A program made the translations under genes and the position numbers. Below are positions 1 to 9,872 of a stretch of DNA of 64,000 nt, in pieces. The stretch lies in assembly GCF_000321225.1 (NCBI RefSeq), contig NW_004451517.1, forward strand, positions 682,001 to 746,000, read 5' to 3'. Source of the stretch: Odobenus rosmarus divergens. Lineage: Eukaryota; Chordata; Mammalia; Carnivora; Odobenidae. Within the stretch, counting starts at the first letter, position 1. Every line of letters starts with the position of its first letter. The notes under the pieces were generated by a model, which saw nothing but the letters and a program-made list of their open reading frames with translations, searched no databases and had not been told where the DNA came from.

Positions 1-204
1 CCTGCCCTCCGCACCAGAGTCCTGCATCCACACCACCCCCCACCGGCTCACCTCTTGGAAGACCTTCCTCCTCATGCCTTAGGGAATCCTTCCCACAGTT
101 TGGAGGCTCTGAGGTTGCCCACATTCACGCCCAAGCAATCTTTTCCTTCCTGTGTTTCCATCCACCTGGACTCAGTGATGGTTTGGCGGTTACGTTCACA
201 GCTT

Positions 205-310
205 CGAGCCAGCTTCCCCATCTGTAAATCTGGGGTCAGGAGGCCGACCTGAGGAGGAATGGGCTCAGCACGGTGCCTGGCGCAGAGCAAATGCTCAGTA
301 ATGGTTGTTT
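205..310 (+). repeat. MIR fragment (right half)
   Basis: A diverged match to the second half of a MIR SINE: the 'cccatctgtaaat' block is followed by 'cacggtgcctggcgcagagc' and 'aaatgctcagtaatg'. Confidence 0.6.
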
Positions 311-462
311 CTCATATTTATTGTGAGCCAACAATGGGTAGAACCAACTCTGTCAGGAATACTTTCATGGGCAAATAACAGACAAAGTGCCTTATCTCGG
401 GGCAGTTATGGTTTCCTTTACAAGTCTGGAAGTATGTGGATCCAGGGTTGATTAGAGCAGAT

Positions 463-680
463 GTCAGCAAACTTTTCCTATAAAGTACCAGATGGTAAGT
501 GTTCTAGGCCTTGTGGGTCAGATAGTCTCTGTCACAGCTCCTCAACTGTGGCTTTAGAGCATGAAAGCAGGTGGTAAATATGTACACCAATGTGCAAGGT
601 GGTTCCAATAAAACTTTATTTGCAAAAACAGGCGTTAGGCTGCATTTGGCCTGCAGGCTGTAGTTTGCCAACCCCTGGGT
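463..680. repeat. Non-autonomous hAT element, MER20-like
   Basis: The segment runs from 'gtcagcaaactttt' to 'tagtttgccaacccctg' and contains the diagnostic core 'aataaaactttatttgcaaa'. Termini and length of about 215 bp fit a nearly complete hAT-Charlie element of MER20 type; the family name is from memory. Related copies lie near 20.96 and 52.81 kb. Confidence 0.7.
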
Positions 681-1219
681 TGGCAGAATCAACAACAGTC
701 AAGATCTTTTCCCTCCTGGCCCCACGTTGTGTCCTGAGACTCATCACATCACATTTGGCAAGATGGTGGCCTCCACATCCCCAAGCATGGAGGAAGGAAA
801 CAGGTGGACTAGATAAAGGATCTTCTTTCCTACTGCCTGCCTTTTTAGGGAGGAGAGCATCTCTGAGAAGCCTGCAGCACCCATCCTAGAATGAGCTGTA
901 TGTGAGACTAGGAAGGGTCTGTTTGCAGCCTTCTCGTGTGGAGAAGGGCCAGGGACAAAGGGGCTGGGCATGGCATGTGCAGCCACAGCCAGCCGCTTCT
1001 GCCTCACTGAATGCTTCTAGGATTGGGCCTTCTCCACTCAGCTCTGGAGTGGGAACAGAGCCTGCTCAGACAGCTTTGTTGGCCTTTCAGATATCAGGTG
1101 TGATGATTTGGGAACAGGTGGACACATGGAATGTGCGAAGGCTGTGGGAAATAAGCAGCACAAAGGATTTCGCTTCTGCTTTCCATCACAGCAAGGACAA
1201 TGTAGGTTCATGCAAACCC
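681..1219. other. Intron 3 stretch with no recognised feature
   Basis: No gene, RNA gene or clear repeat family could be recognised. Short open frames overlap on both strands and show no protein resemblance. Confidence 0.5.
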
Positions 1220-1313
1220 TGGTGGTGAATGTTTCTCATATTCATGACCATCCAAGCTGGAAGCACCCTAGGTGTCCTCCACTAGGTAAATGGATCAACA
1301 AGCTGGGTCAGAG

Positions 1314-1424
1314 CCATACCGTGGAATACTACTCAGCGACGGGATCAAATCCATACTATGGAATAGTACTCAGTGACCAGGTCAAAACCATACTATGGAA
1401 TAGTACTCAGCAACAGGGAAATGA
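1314..1424 (+). repeat. 37-bp unit repeated three times inside the L1
   Basis: The block 'ccata..tggaata.tactcag' recurs at 1314, 1351 and 1388, an exact 37-bp spacing. Copies 2 and 3 are closer to each other than to copy 1. Ordinary L1 has this block once, so this is a local tandem triplication. Confidence 0.85.
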
Positions 1425-1607
1425 GCAACTGGAACATGCAACCCCAGAGGCGAATCTCAAAGACATCCAGATGGAAGTAAGCTGAAGCAGAAGACAGTGA
1501 GAGTCCACGTACATGAAATGTCAAGAAAATGCAAAGCTATGGGGGTGAGAACAGGTCACTAGTTGCCAGAGGCTGGGAGTGGAGCAAGAACAGGTCTAGA
1601 AAGTAGA

Positions 1608-1805
1608 GTTTCTCTCCCTCGGCACTGCTGACATCTGGGGCTGGCTCCTTCTCTGTTGGGAGGTCATCCTGAGCACCGTACAATGTCTAGCACCATCCCT
1701 GACCTCTACCCACTAGATGGAGAAGCACCTCCCTCAAGTCGTAAAACCCCAGAATGTTTCCAGACCTTGATACGTGTCCCTGGGAAGCAGAGACACCTCC
1801 AGTTT
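1608..1805 (-). repeat. MER5A-like hAT element
   Basis: Reverse-orientation match: 'ggcactgctgacatctgggg', then 'gtacaatgtctagcaccatc', then 'ctacccactagatgg' and a degraded end. It sits within the flanking L1. Confidence 0.65.
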
Positions 1806-2188
1806 CAATGCACTGAGATAAAAGGCAGCACAGGGGAGTTCTGGGGGGCACTGGAGCTGTTCTGCATCTTGATCGAAGTGGTGATCACATCAGTGTATAC
1901 ATTTGTGAAGACTCACACATCTGTATTCAAGATGTTCGTTTAAACACTAAAATTAAAAAAAACAAAAACAAACTCAAAACCAAAACAGAATTAAAACATC
2001 CCACAAAGAGGCAAACCATGTGTTCTACTAAAGAGGAAGAAAGCAGCGAAGCCATCGCCCCGAGCCCACGCACCTGCCTACCGGGTAGACCAGATGCCTC
2101 GTCCATCACGTATTGCTACAGCCAACAGGGGGATCAGATCTAATGCTACATCGGGAAGACCTTTCTCTCCTCACTTGAGGAGCACCTC

Positions 2189-2354
2189 TGGTCAGATTAA
2201 AATACAGGACACCCCGTTAAATTTGAATTTCAGCTAAACAACAAATAATTACTTAGTGTAAATATGTCCCACATACTGCCAACATTATTCATTTCTCCGA
2301 AATTCAAATTCAACCAGGCATCCTGTATTTTTGCTTGCAAAGTCTGGCAACCCT
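2189..2354. repeat. Palindromic MITE-like DNA element
   Basis: The left arm ('aatacaggacaccccgttaa', 'atttgaatttcag') is the imperfect reverse complement of the right arm ('gaaattcaaattcaacc', 'ggcatcctgtatttttgc'). The ends resemble the 'ttgccagataaaatacag' and 'tctggcaaccc' termini of a known palindromic mammalian DNA element. A second copy is at 59.89-60.08 kb. As single strand it could form a long hairpin. Confidence 0.7.
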
Positions 2355-3069
2355 GTTCTTGGGCAAATCTTCAGGTGGGTTTGTTTTGTTTTTTTTTTAA
2401 CCTATTAATTCTTAGCTAGACTATACATCTTTTCCAACTTCCCTGAAGACACAGACCTTATGGTTAAAGCATTATGTTTCTTGTTCCTCCCTGCCTTGAT
2501 CAGTTACTACGCCTACCTCCAGCCCTCTGCCTAATGCATGTGGCCTGGCTCCCTATTCAGTGATATTCACCCTGGACATTTAGATACACACCATCAAAAC
2601 AGATACTTGCCCTTGCACGTGCTAAGTAAAGCCAATACCCTGTGATATCATAAAATGAAATAGAATTCTTCTGCCAGACAACCCATGTGTCCTCTCCTCC
2701 AGTAAAATGCTTCTTGGCCCCTCTTGGGGGGTATTAAAACAAAAAAGAAAAAACCTTATGTATATACATACGCTCGTATGTTGATATATGCTTTAAATTT
2801 CTTCTCTCCAAGATGTGATCACACTGTATCTGGTTCTGCGCTTCCTTCCCTGGGCTCTGGGTGTAACCCCCAGGGTACAGAGCAGTGCCCGGCCCCGGCC
2901 TGTGCACCATGAATATTTGTAAAAAGATGAATGAATTATTTAGGTGCCTGGTCCGCTAACTGTCTGGATAAAATGCCACATTGTCTCTAGCGTTTCACAG
3001 TTAAAAACTTGACTGCGAGGACTTACCTTTGTGTGTTTGTCCAGGAGCAGTGCTTGTTTTAGGGAGGGG
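2355..3069. other. Intron 3 stretch, little recognised
   Basis: Mostly unassigned. A short L2- or MIR-like tail is suspected around 2830-2935 ('gagcagtgcccggcc', 'gatgaatgaatta'). No coding evidence. Confidence 0.4.
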
Positions 3070-3265
3070 TGTGCCAAGCCGTGGCTCCACACCTGGGATG
3101 TGTCGCCTCCCAGGGGACACTTAGCAATGTGTGGAGACAGCTGTGGTCATCAGGACTCTGGGGGAGCGATGCTCCCGGGACACCTGTGCACATCCTCCAG
3201 TGCCCCCCAGGGGTCTGAGTGCTGGGGGCCGAGGACCAGCCACTGTGTTGCCACCGTCTGTTGGG
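3070..3265 (+). repeat. MER5A-like element, degraded
   Basis: 'ctcccaggggacacttagca' and 'atgtgtggagacagctgtgg' match the left half of MER5A. The right half is poorly preserved. Confidence 0.55.
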
Positions 3266-3629
3266 TCAACGTGCTGTGGCCAGTCTTAGAGCCCTGTCCT
3301 GTGCTGGGGCAGTGGGTGGAAGGGACCACCCTGCCCTGAATTGTGGGGCTCGTGGGAGGGCAGCAAAACATAGGCAGGGCCCAGAGAGGCCACCCAAAGT
3401 GCGAGGGTCTAGAGGAGAGCCTGGTGGAAGGGGGCTTGTTTCTGGACCACCATCTGCCCCCTACACCAGCCTGAGTGGGTCTCTCACCACAGAAGTCTGG
3501 CCATGTTCCCCTCTCCAGACCCTCTGTGGCTGCTGTCATACCTAGAATGTGATCTAGAGCCCCCAAGAAGGCCCTCTGTGACCCAGCCTCATCACCGGCC
3601 CCCCTTCCCTCCCTCTTTCCAGCCCCACT

Positions 3630-3935
3630 CCCCTCCTCCCTGTTCTTCAAACACACCATGTGTGTTCCTGTCTCCTGGACTTGGCATTTGCCATTCCTTC
3701 CGCAGGGAACATTCCTCCCCCAGAACCCCCGTGCCTAAGAAGCCTTCCCTGACCAGTGCCCCTTGTCCCTGCCCCCGACCCGGTCCTAGTTACTTCGTGG
3801 CCATCACCACCATCAGTCACAATACTCTGCATCCCTGAGCTTATTTCGGTGTTTTGGGGGGCTGTTCTGGCTCACTGTTGTACCTTGCACAGAGCTGGGC
3901 ACACAGTAGGTGTTCATCAGTATTGCCGAATGAAC
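3630..3935 (+). repeat. L2 LINE 3' end
   Basis: Typical L2 landmarks in order: 'tgccattccttccgcaggga', 'agaagccttccctgaccag', 'ttgcacagagctgggcacac', 'agtaggtgttcatcag' and a terminal 'cgaatgaact'. Confidence 0.75.
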
Positions 3936-3939
3936 TAAG

Positions 3940-4165
3940 GGGTCAATAACAGCGTGGTTGTTCAAGCCTGGGACACATAACCTCAGTGTCCGTCCGTAGG
4001 AGAGGATAAGGTAAAGGCATTTCCAGATGCGAGGCTCCTTTGTGGCCACGAGGGATGAGGTCAGTGTGCTTCGTTGATGTGGAAAGATGTCCACGGTATA
4101 TTGCATAAAAGCCAGGTTTATATGAAACAGCAGTAACCGTCCCAATTATGAGGAATTGCACACAC
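3940..4165 (+). repeat. L1 ORF2/3' fragment
   Basis: A diverged match to the L1 region encoding the ORF2 C-terminus: 'gtggaaagatgtccacggta' and 'tattgcataaaagccaggtt' follow a degraded 'gcatttccagatgcgaggct' block. Confidence 0.5.
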
Positions 4166-4661
4166 GTGTTTTTGTAGACACACATGCGTGCAGCTTAGAC
4201 TAAACAATCACAGGGGTTTGTTCATTTTGGTGGTTGGGGCAAGAAACGAGCTTCAGGACTGGTTCGATCCAGTGGCTCAGCGACATCACCAGAGATTCTG
4301 CATCTGTCTCTCTGTTCTTCCTTCCACCAGATCAGCCCCATTTGAAAATGTAAACATCTTGTGGTCTCTGGTTGGTGGCCATTTCTGGGGCTCCATCCAT
4401 TCCTCCTCCCTCAGTCTTGTCCAGGGAGAGAGAAGGTTGTTTTCAAATGCTAAAGGGGGAAGTTTCTTTTCCAGAAACTTCCAGGGTACCTCTCTTCCAT
4501 TCATTGATTGCATTGGGTTCTGTGTCCGTCCTTGAGCCAGTCACTGCAGCTGGAGGATTAGTTGTTGTCCGTTAGACCACAGGCCCACCCCTGTGGGGTC
4601 TGCTAAGGCACAGAGGCTGAAATGAAAATTGGGTTGGGTACCAAGGAAAGGGGGCATGGGG
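4166..4661. other. Intron 3 stretch with no recognised feature
   Basis: No gene, RNA or repeat family recognised. Confidence 0.45.
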
Positions 4662-4785
4662 TAGACAAATAGCATCATCCCCAATTTACAGATGAGGCAA
4701 TCAAGGCCCCAGCATCCAACTTTACCTCTCTTGGCCCACACAGGGTGGTCAGTGGCAGATGTGGGTTTAAACCCCTTGAAGTTCC
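4662..4785 (-). repeat. MIR fragment
   Basis: 'ccccaatttacagatgaggc', then 'cacacagggtggtcagtggc' and 'gatgtgggtttaaacccc' is the reverse complement of the MIR core. Confidence 0.65.
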
Positions 4786-5344
4786 TCTTCTTTCCCCCCT
4801 GTCCACCCATCGCTCTGCTGAGGCTGTGGGTCCCCGGACCTGGCTGTCCTGACAGCTGCAAGAGCCAGCCAGACCCCCTCCCTTGGTGCTGCACGGCCCG
4901 CTCGCGGCCCTTAGATTTACTGTATCTGGAACAGCATCAGGTTTTCAAGCGAGGCATTTTTATTTTGCCCTAAAAGCCTTCCAGGTGGGGGTGGGGGCAA
5001 GATACAATTCCTAGGGGCTCAGGTTTAATGGTTTCTTTTATAGAATCGTTCGAATTATAAATGCATGAACTCAGGAAACCCTTGCTAAAGAATGCAGGAA
5101 AGCCGAACATTCAAGGGGGTGAAGGTAAAACAGTGGTGGATGGGGGACGTTTGCTCTTTTAAACACGAGCTGTTAAAAAACCAAAGCGAACCCCCCGGTG
5201 CCGATCTGGTCCCTGGGAGGCTGGGTTTCCTGACTTGGGCCCGTCTGGGGGGCTCCAGGTGAAGTTAATTCCAGATGTGGACCGGCCCAGGGCCTCCAGA
5301 AGCACCACGTTCATTGGCCTCTGACCCCTCCGACCTAACTGGGG

Positions 5345-5475
5345 GTTACGCATTTCTGTCCCGGTTACGCAGCCTGGGTTCAAATTCTGCTCTGTCACTT
5401 CCAAGCTGGGTGTCCTTGGGCAGGTTATTCGGCCTCTCTGGGATGTTCTCTCATGAGTGAGATCGGCTTTATCTT
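5345..5475 (+). repeat. MIR fragment
   Basis: 'gcctgggttcaaattctgct', 'ctgtcacttccaagctgggt', 'gtccttgggcaggttattcg' and 'gcctctctgggatg' follow the MIR tRNA-related and core order. Confidence 0.75.
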
Positions 5476-5834
5476 TCTTTGGAATATTTATCACCATGTG
5501 GCATGACAACAAATATACCCTGGCCAGTGGCCTGAGCTGACAGCCGGCTCTCAGCTCCCAGCCTGCTCCGCCCAGCAGCAGAGCACAGGCCACGGCGCTT
5601 GTTCCGTCTGCTTTCTCCTGTCTGTCTCTCCGGCCCCGTACCCTCTGGGTGCCCTCCTTCCTCCTCCCCAAGCTTCTTCCAGATCCTTCCAGATCCTCCC
5701 TAACTGGGCACTCTGATGCGAGCCCTGACCTCTCAGTGGTAGAGTCAGGGTGCCTGGGCTCGGCCCTGAGGCCGCTGTCCAGCTACACCCCGTGTCCAGA
5801 GGAATTCCTCCCTGTCACCCTGACCGATGCCCCG

Positions 5835-5955
5835 AGCCAACATTTATCGAGCACATCCCACGTGCAAAGCTCTGTTCTGGGAAGGGTCTGTGTGTTGAGT
5901 GACAGAGGCAGGGCTTGAACCTGGGAAGTCTGGCGCCCGGCCAGAGTATGTGTAG
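5835..5955 (-). repeat. MIR fragment
   Basis: 'caacatttatcgagcacatc' and 'cacgtgcaaagctctgttct', followed by 'gagggcttgaacctggga'-type sequence, indicate an antisense MIR. Confidence 0.5.
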
Positions 5956-6289
5956 TTCCAAGGTCCATCTCTCCCCCCAGATCAGGAGCTGCACCCGGGC
6001 TGGGATGGTCCGCTGCCTACCTGCCGGCTTCCCTCGGGCGACAGGTGGACACCGAAAATGGCAGCCATTGAACCACACTGCATTCAGCCTTCCACCCTCC
6101 CCAACCCTTGCCTCAGTTTCCCCACCTCCATAAATGGCCCCTCCCTTCTTCCAGGTGCTCAGGCCCAGAGCACAAAAGTCAGGTGTGACTCTGCACCTTC
6201 TCACAGCCTCTCTGTCCAGTCCCTCAGCAAATTCTGCCAGATGTTTCTTTCAAAGTGGATCCAGGCTCTGTTGTTTCCCAGCTTGGGAT

Positions 6290-6410
6290 ATGCTCTCGTT
6301 ATGTGACCGTGGGGTGAAACTGGGGAAGGGTACAGGGCACGTCCCTGTACGTTTTCTTCTGCAACTTCCTGTGAATCTGTAATCATTTCAAAACAAAACT
6401 TTAAACGTAA
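6290..6410 (+). repeat. L1 3' terminus
   Basis: 'aaactggggaagggtacagg', then 'cttctgcaacttcctgtgaa' and 'tctgtaatcatttcaaaac' is the common 3' end of older L1 elements. Confidence 0.65.
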
Positions 6411-6599
6411 ATTCCAAAGACGGATTTGAAAAATGAATCCCTGAGGATCTGTCTCTGGCCAGCACTGCTCACCGCTGCCTGGAGCCAGCCCTGTCCCTCT
6501 CCCTGGACTGTCCAGTAGCCTCCCCCTGGCCCCCCGGGGGCACCTGAGGTGCTCTGTTAGAGACAACTCGGGGTGCCCGCTGCGCAGCTCAAACACCCC

Positions 6600-6794
6600 G
6601 TGGCTGCCACTTCACACCACCGTCTCAGTCCCTGGTCCACAAACTGGGGGGCTTAAAGCAGCAGGGCTTTGTCCTCCCGGAGTCTGGAGGCCAGAAGTCC
6701 CAGGGCTGTACCCCTTCCGAAGGCTTGAGGAACGAGTCCTTACTTGCCTCTCCCGGCTTCGCTGGTGTTTGGTGTTTGTTGGCCTCCTTCCCTC

Positions 6795-6830
<36 letters not shown>

Positions 6831-7020
6831 AGTGTCTCTGTGTTTTCACGTGGGCTTCTTCTAAGGACACTGGTCATTGGGTTAGCTGCCACCACCACCC
6901 TCAAGTCTGGTATGACCTCATCTTAACTAGTTACGTCTGCAAAGATGCTATTTTCAAATAAGGTCACATCCTGAGGTTCTGGGCGGACATGAATGTGGAG
7001 GGACACTGTTCAATTCAGTA
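6600..7020 (-). repeat. MLT1 LTR (ERVL-MaLR), antisense
   Basis: In MLT1 reverse order: 'actggggggcttaaagcagc', 'ggagtctggaggccagaagt', 'tctaaggacactggtcattg', 'atgacctcatcttaactagt', 'caaataaggtcacatcctga', 'ggttctgggcggacatga'. A TG microsatellite has expanded inside it. Confidence 0.75.
6799..6829 (+). repeat. (TG)n microsatellite
   Basis: About 15 uninterrupted TG units lie within the MLT1 LTR. Likely polymorphic. Confidence 0.95.
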
Positions 7021-7039
7021 AACAGAATAAAGGAAAAGT

Positions 7040-7665
7040 GCTTGCTGTTGCCCACAGGACCCTACATGATCTGTGCTCCCGATCAGCCCCCCGATTTATC
7101 CCACTGACCCCTCCTTCGTCCCTGCTCACTCCAGTCGGTGCTGTAAGCCGGCAGCTGGTCTCTTACCTGTTGCTTGAACACACCCACCTCGCTCCCACCT
7201 CCAAGCAGTTACCTTTGCAGTGCCCTCTGCCCGGAATGCCTGTCCCCGGTACCCACATGGCTCCCTCCCTCGCTGTTACCCAGTCCTCTGCTCAAATGGC
7301 CCCTCCATGCATAAGGTTGTCATCACTGGGGCTGTTTGCCACTGTTCCCACCCTCCTTGCGCAAACGGGGTTCTCCCACCTCTTGAAATTAGGTGGATCA
7401 CATGACCCAATTTGGCCAAGGAAATGTAAGTGGAACTTCCTCTAGCCCAAGCCCCGCAGACCTTAGTTGGCTCCTAACCCACCCCGCTCCGTTTTTCTCC
7501 CCGCACACATATCACGGTGGGCTACCGTGGTCTGTGCTGCCTGCCCGCACCGCCCCCCCGCCATGCATGCCCAGAGGACACCTCTGTGCGCTTCCCTGCT
7601 GTGTTCCAAGCTCCTGAACAACCCGGCATAAATGCTGAATAAGTACTTGCTGGATGGACAGATAG
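7040..7665 (+). repeat. L2 LINE fragments, split
   Basis: 7040-7330 ('cttgctgttgcccacaggac', 'cccggaatgcctgtccc') and 7560-7665 ('gctgtgttccaagctcctga', 'atgctgaataagtacttgct', 'ggatggac') read as one sense L2 3' end. An unclassified insert of about 230 bp ('gtggatcacatgacccaatt') separates the two parts. Confidence 0.55.
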
Positions 7666-7779
7666 CAGGTGCATGAGTGAACCACGGAGGCGAGGATGGA
7701 AATCACGCCACGTAGCCCCTCCCCGCAAACTGCTTCTCCTGTAATCGATCTTCTGTGCATTTGACTACTTCCGGTCTAG

Positions 7780-7977
7780 GGCAGAGCATCAACCCCAAGT
7801 TGGCAGGCCTGATCGGGCGGCACGGACCCCAGAACAAGCAGCCCTTCATGGTGGCCTTCTTCAAGGCCACGGAGGTCCACCTTCGCAGCACCCGCTCCAC
7901 GGGGGGCAAGCAGCGCAGCCAGAACCGCTCCAAGACCCCCAAGAACCAGGAAGCCCTGCGGGTGGCCAACGTGGCAG
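7780..7977 (+). CDS. BMP7: BMP7 exon 4: end of prodomain, cleavage site, start of mature ligand
   Basis: The 198-bp exon encodes human residues 254-319. It starts with the last two bases of a split Gly codon after CTAG at 7776-7779 and ends with the first base of a split Glu codon before GTATGC. The prodomain end (QSINPKLAGLIGRHGPQNKQ and onward) runs into the proprotein convertase site R-S-T-R, codons 7884-7895. Cleavage after the second Arg releases the mature chain, which begins STGGKQRS at 7896. The basic N-terminal tail carries an Asn-Arg-Ser sequon (mature residues 10-12). Compared with the human protein I note Phe to Leu before the site, Ile to Thr at P2, Ser to Gly at mature residue 4 and Met to Val near the end. 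Leu and Gly also occur in mouse, as I recall it. Confidence 0.97.
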
Positions 7978-8159
7978 GTATGCCCTGGGGCGGGAGGGTC
8001 AATGCACGGACCCCAGGAACCCACAGCAGGACCCCAGTAGGGGCGTGACTCAAATCCATTCCTATGCCCCACAAATGATCCTCGAGCCAATGTAGCAGGA
8101 AGCAAACCCCACAAAATCCCATCCTGCGCAGAGCTCACCGCCTTAACTGTGTAAAAGTA

Positions 8160-8640
8160 GTAAGTTCCTTAGAAATGCACATAGCAAAACATTAGTATAA
8201 CAAGATGCCAGTCGTGTAAATTTCCAAGTAGACAAAATGGTGGCTACAAAGAAATGAAAGAAAGCTCTAGAAACATATAGTGGGAAGACACCACACCACC
8301 TTCCCCAGGGAGGCCGCTGCTTGGGAGTGAAAAGGAGAAAAAAATGGGGGAGTTTGCTGTGTTTTCAATTTTAGTTCTTAAAGTGAAAGATATTTGAAGC
8401 TCATGGCTCATTTTACTAGTTAAATATGGGTCATAGTGAGTTTTTTGTGTATTATTTGGGATAGTTTTAGGTTTGTTTGAAATGTTTTGTTATAAGTAAA
8501 AAAAAATGAGCAGTAGATTTTTCAGTGTATTTTGGGGGGGTACTTTAGGTTCATTGCCATGATGCATTATTATAAGTAAAAACATTAAAAATAAAGCTAG
8601 CATTTTCATAGCTAGCAATTCAAAGATTTGATAGAAAATA
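8160..8640. other. BMP7: AT-rich intronic stretch with an imperfect internal duplication
   Basis: Base composition falls well below its neighbours. Two diverged copies of a motif ending 'ttataagtaaaaa' lie at about 8440-8510 and 8520-8585, each preceded by 'tgtatt' and a G-run. No known repeat recognised. Confidence 0.5.
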
Positions 8641-8729
8641 CTGGTTAGTGCATTCCTTCCAGGAAACCTCCAGGGCTTGAGACATTTAGGTACTTGTTGT
8701 AGGGTTCATGGTGTTCTGTGGTTCTTGAG

Positions 8730-8865
8730 GCTCTGAGGAGGATGGCCTGCCATTTGATGGTGGGGGCAGACATGGGGCACAGAGAGGTTAAGTAACTTGT
8801 CCAAGCGCACAAAGCAAGTAAGTGGCAGCCCTGGGATTTGAGCCTGTTTGGTTTTGCCAGGAGGC
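8730..8865 (-). repeat. MIR fragment
   Basis: 'cacagagaggttaagtaact', 'tgtccaagcgcacaaagcaa' and 'gtggcagccctgggatttga' give the reverse complement of the MIR core. Confidence 0.8.
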
Positions 8866-9394
8866 GTCTGCTTGGTGAGCTCTGGGGCCCCCAACAATCC
8901 TGTTAACTGTCTTCACACAATTCACCAGGCGTTTGCTGGGCCCCGCGTGGGCCTGCCTTTGCCAGCCTTGGGGCTTGGCTGCAACAGGGTCCTTTTCCCT
9001 CCCAGCTGACCAGGCACCAGAATGTTGTTGGCATCTGGTGGCCTGGGGTTGCTGGGATGAGTCTGGGGGCTGGGCGGGCCTGGATCGGCCTCTTCAACAC
9101 TGTGGACGCCTGTGGCCTGCATGTCCACACCCTGCCCCGCCCCGCCCCATGGTCTCCTGCATGTTGAGTGCCGCTTCTGAAAAGATGCACCTCGATGTTC
9201 CCCCAGACCAAAAGGAAAGTTGCAAATAAATTAACTTCACCGACAAACCATTTTCCCCAGGGACTGCGGAAATGACCACCCAGATCCATGGTGCCCAGCT
9301 TGTGGCTGAAAGAAACCACCTGCCCTGTCCCCTCACCTTGACCAGCCGTACTGCTCCCTGAGTGGGGCTCCCTCAGCTCCCCAGATGTCCATGT

Positions 9395-9872
9395 CTTAAT
9401 CCCCAGAACTGGTGAATCCATTACCTTACATGGCAAAGGGGGCCAAGGCTGCCAACAGAATGCAGTTGCTCATCAGCTGACCTTAAAAGAGGGAGATAAG
9501 CCGGGGTGGTCCAGGTGGGCCCAGCATCCCACTATAATCACGGAGGTCCTTCCAGGCGGAGAATCCCTCCTCACTGTGGTCCGAGAGGTGTGAGGCCAGA
9601 GAAGGGCAGAGAGGTGTGATGTCGCCTGCTTTGAAGATAGAGGCGGGGTGTGGCACACAAGCCGAGAAGGCGGGTGGCTTTTAGAAGCTGGAAGAGACAA
9701 GGAAATTGATTTCTCCCTGAGCTTCCAGAAGGAACACGGCCCCACTGACCCCTTGAATTTAACCCGTGTTGGACTTCTGAACTACAGAGCCGGAAGATGA
9801 TAAACTGGTGTTGTTTTCAGCCGCTGTGTTTGTGATAATTCGTTAAAGCAGCCGTAGGAAGTGGACCCACCA
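9395..9872 (+). repeat. MLT1 LTR (ERVL-MaLR), sense
   Basis: Nearly full-length MLT1: 'taatccccagaactggtgaa', 'ttaccttacatggcaaaggg', 'gaagctggaagagacaagga', 'gagcttccagaaggaacacg', 'ttggacttctgaactacaga', and the terminal 'ataaactggtgttgttttca', 'taattcgttaaagcagc'. Confidence 0.8.

Larger units (their letters stand above)
1220..1990 (+). repeat. L1 3' end, interrupted by a MER5A-like element
   Basis: 1220-1595 resembles the end of L1 ORF2 and the start of its 3' UTR ('tggaatactactcagc', 'ttgccagaggctgggagtgg'). The L1 3' UTR resumes at about 1830-1990 ('ttctgcatcttgatcgaagt', 'gtatacatttgtgaagactc') and ends in an A-rich tail. The gap is filled by a MER5A-like element, so that insertion is younger than the L1. 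An old L1M subfamily is likely. Confidence 0.7.
1..7779 (+). other. BMP7: BMP7 intron 3, 3' portion
   Basis: No earlier BMP7 coding segment appears in any frame here, so the window opens inside the intron before exon 4. It ends in a pyrimidine-rich acceptor with CTAG at 7776-7779. The content is old interspersed repeats (MIR, L2, L1, MLT1, MER5A-like, MER20-like) with unremarkable sequence between them. Confidence 0.85.

Noticed and set aside
3150..3659. 169-codon minus-strand open frame in intron 3
   Set aside because: It overlaps a MER5A-like remnant and the start of an L2, with low-complexity GC-rich composition and no protein resemblance.
1..7779. BMP7 exon 3
   Set aside because: The expected protein segment before exon 4 is not found in any frame, so it lies upstream of the window.
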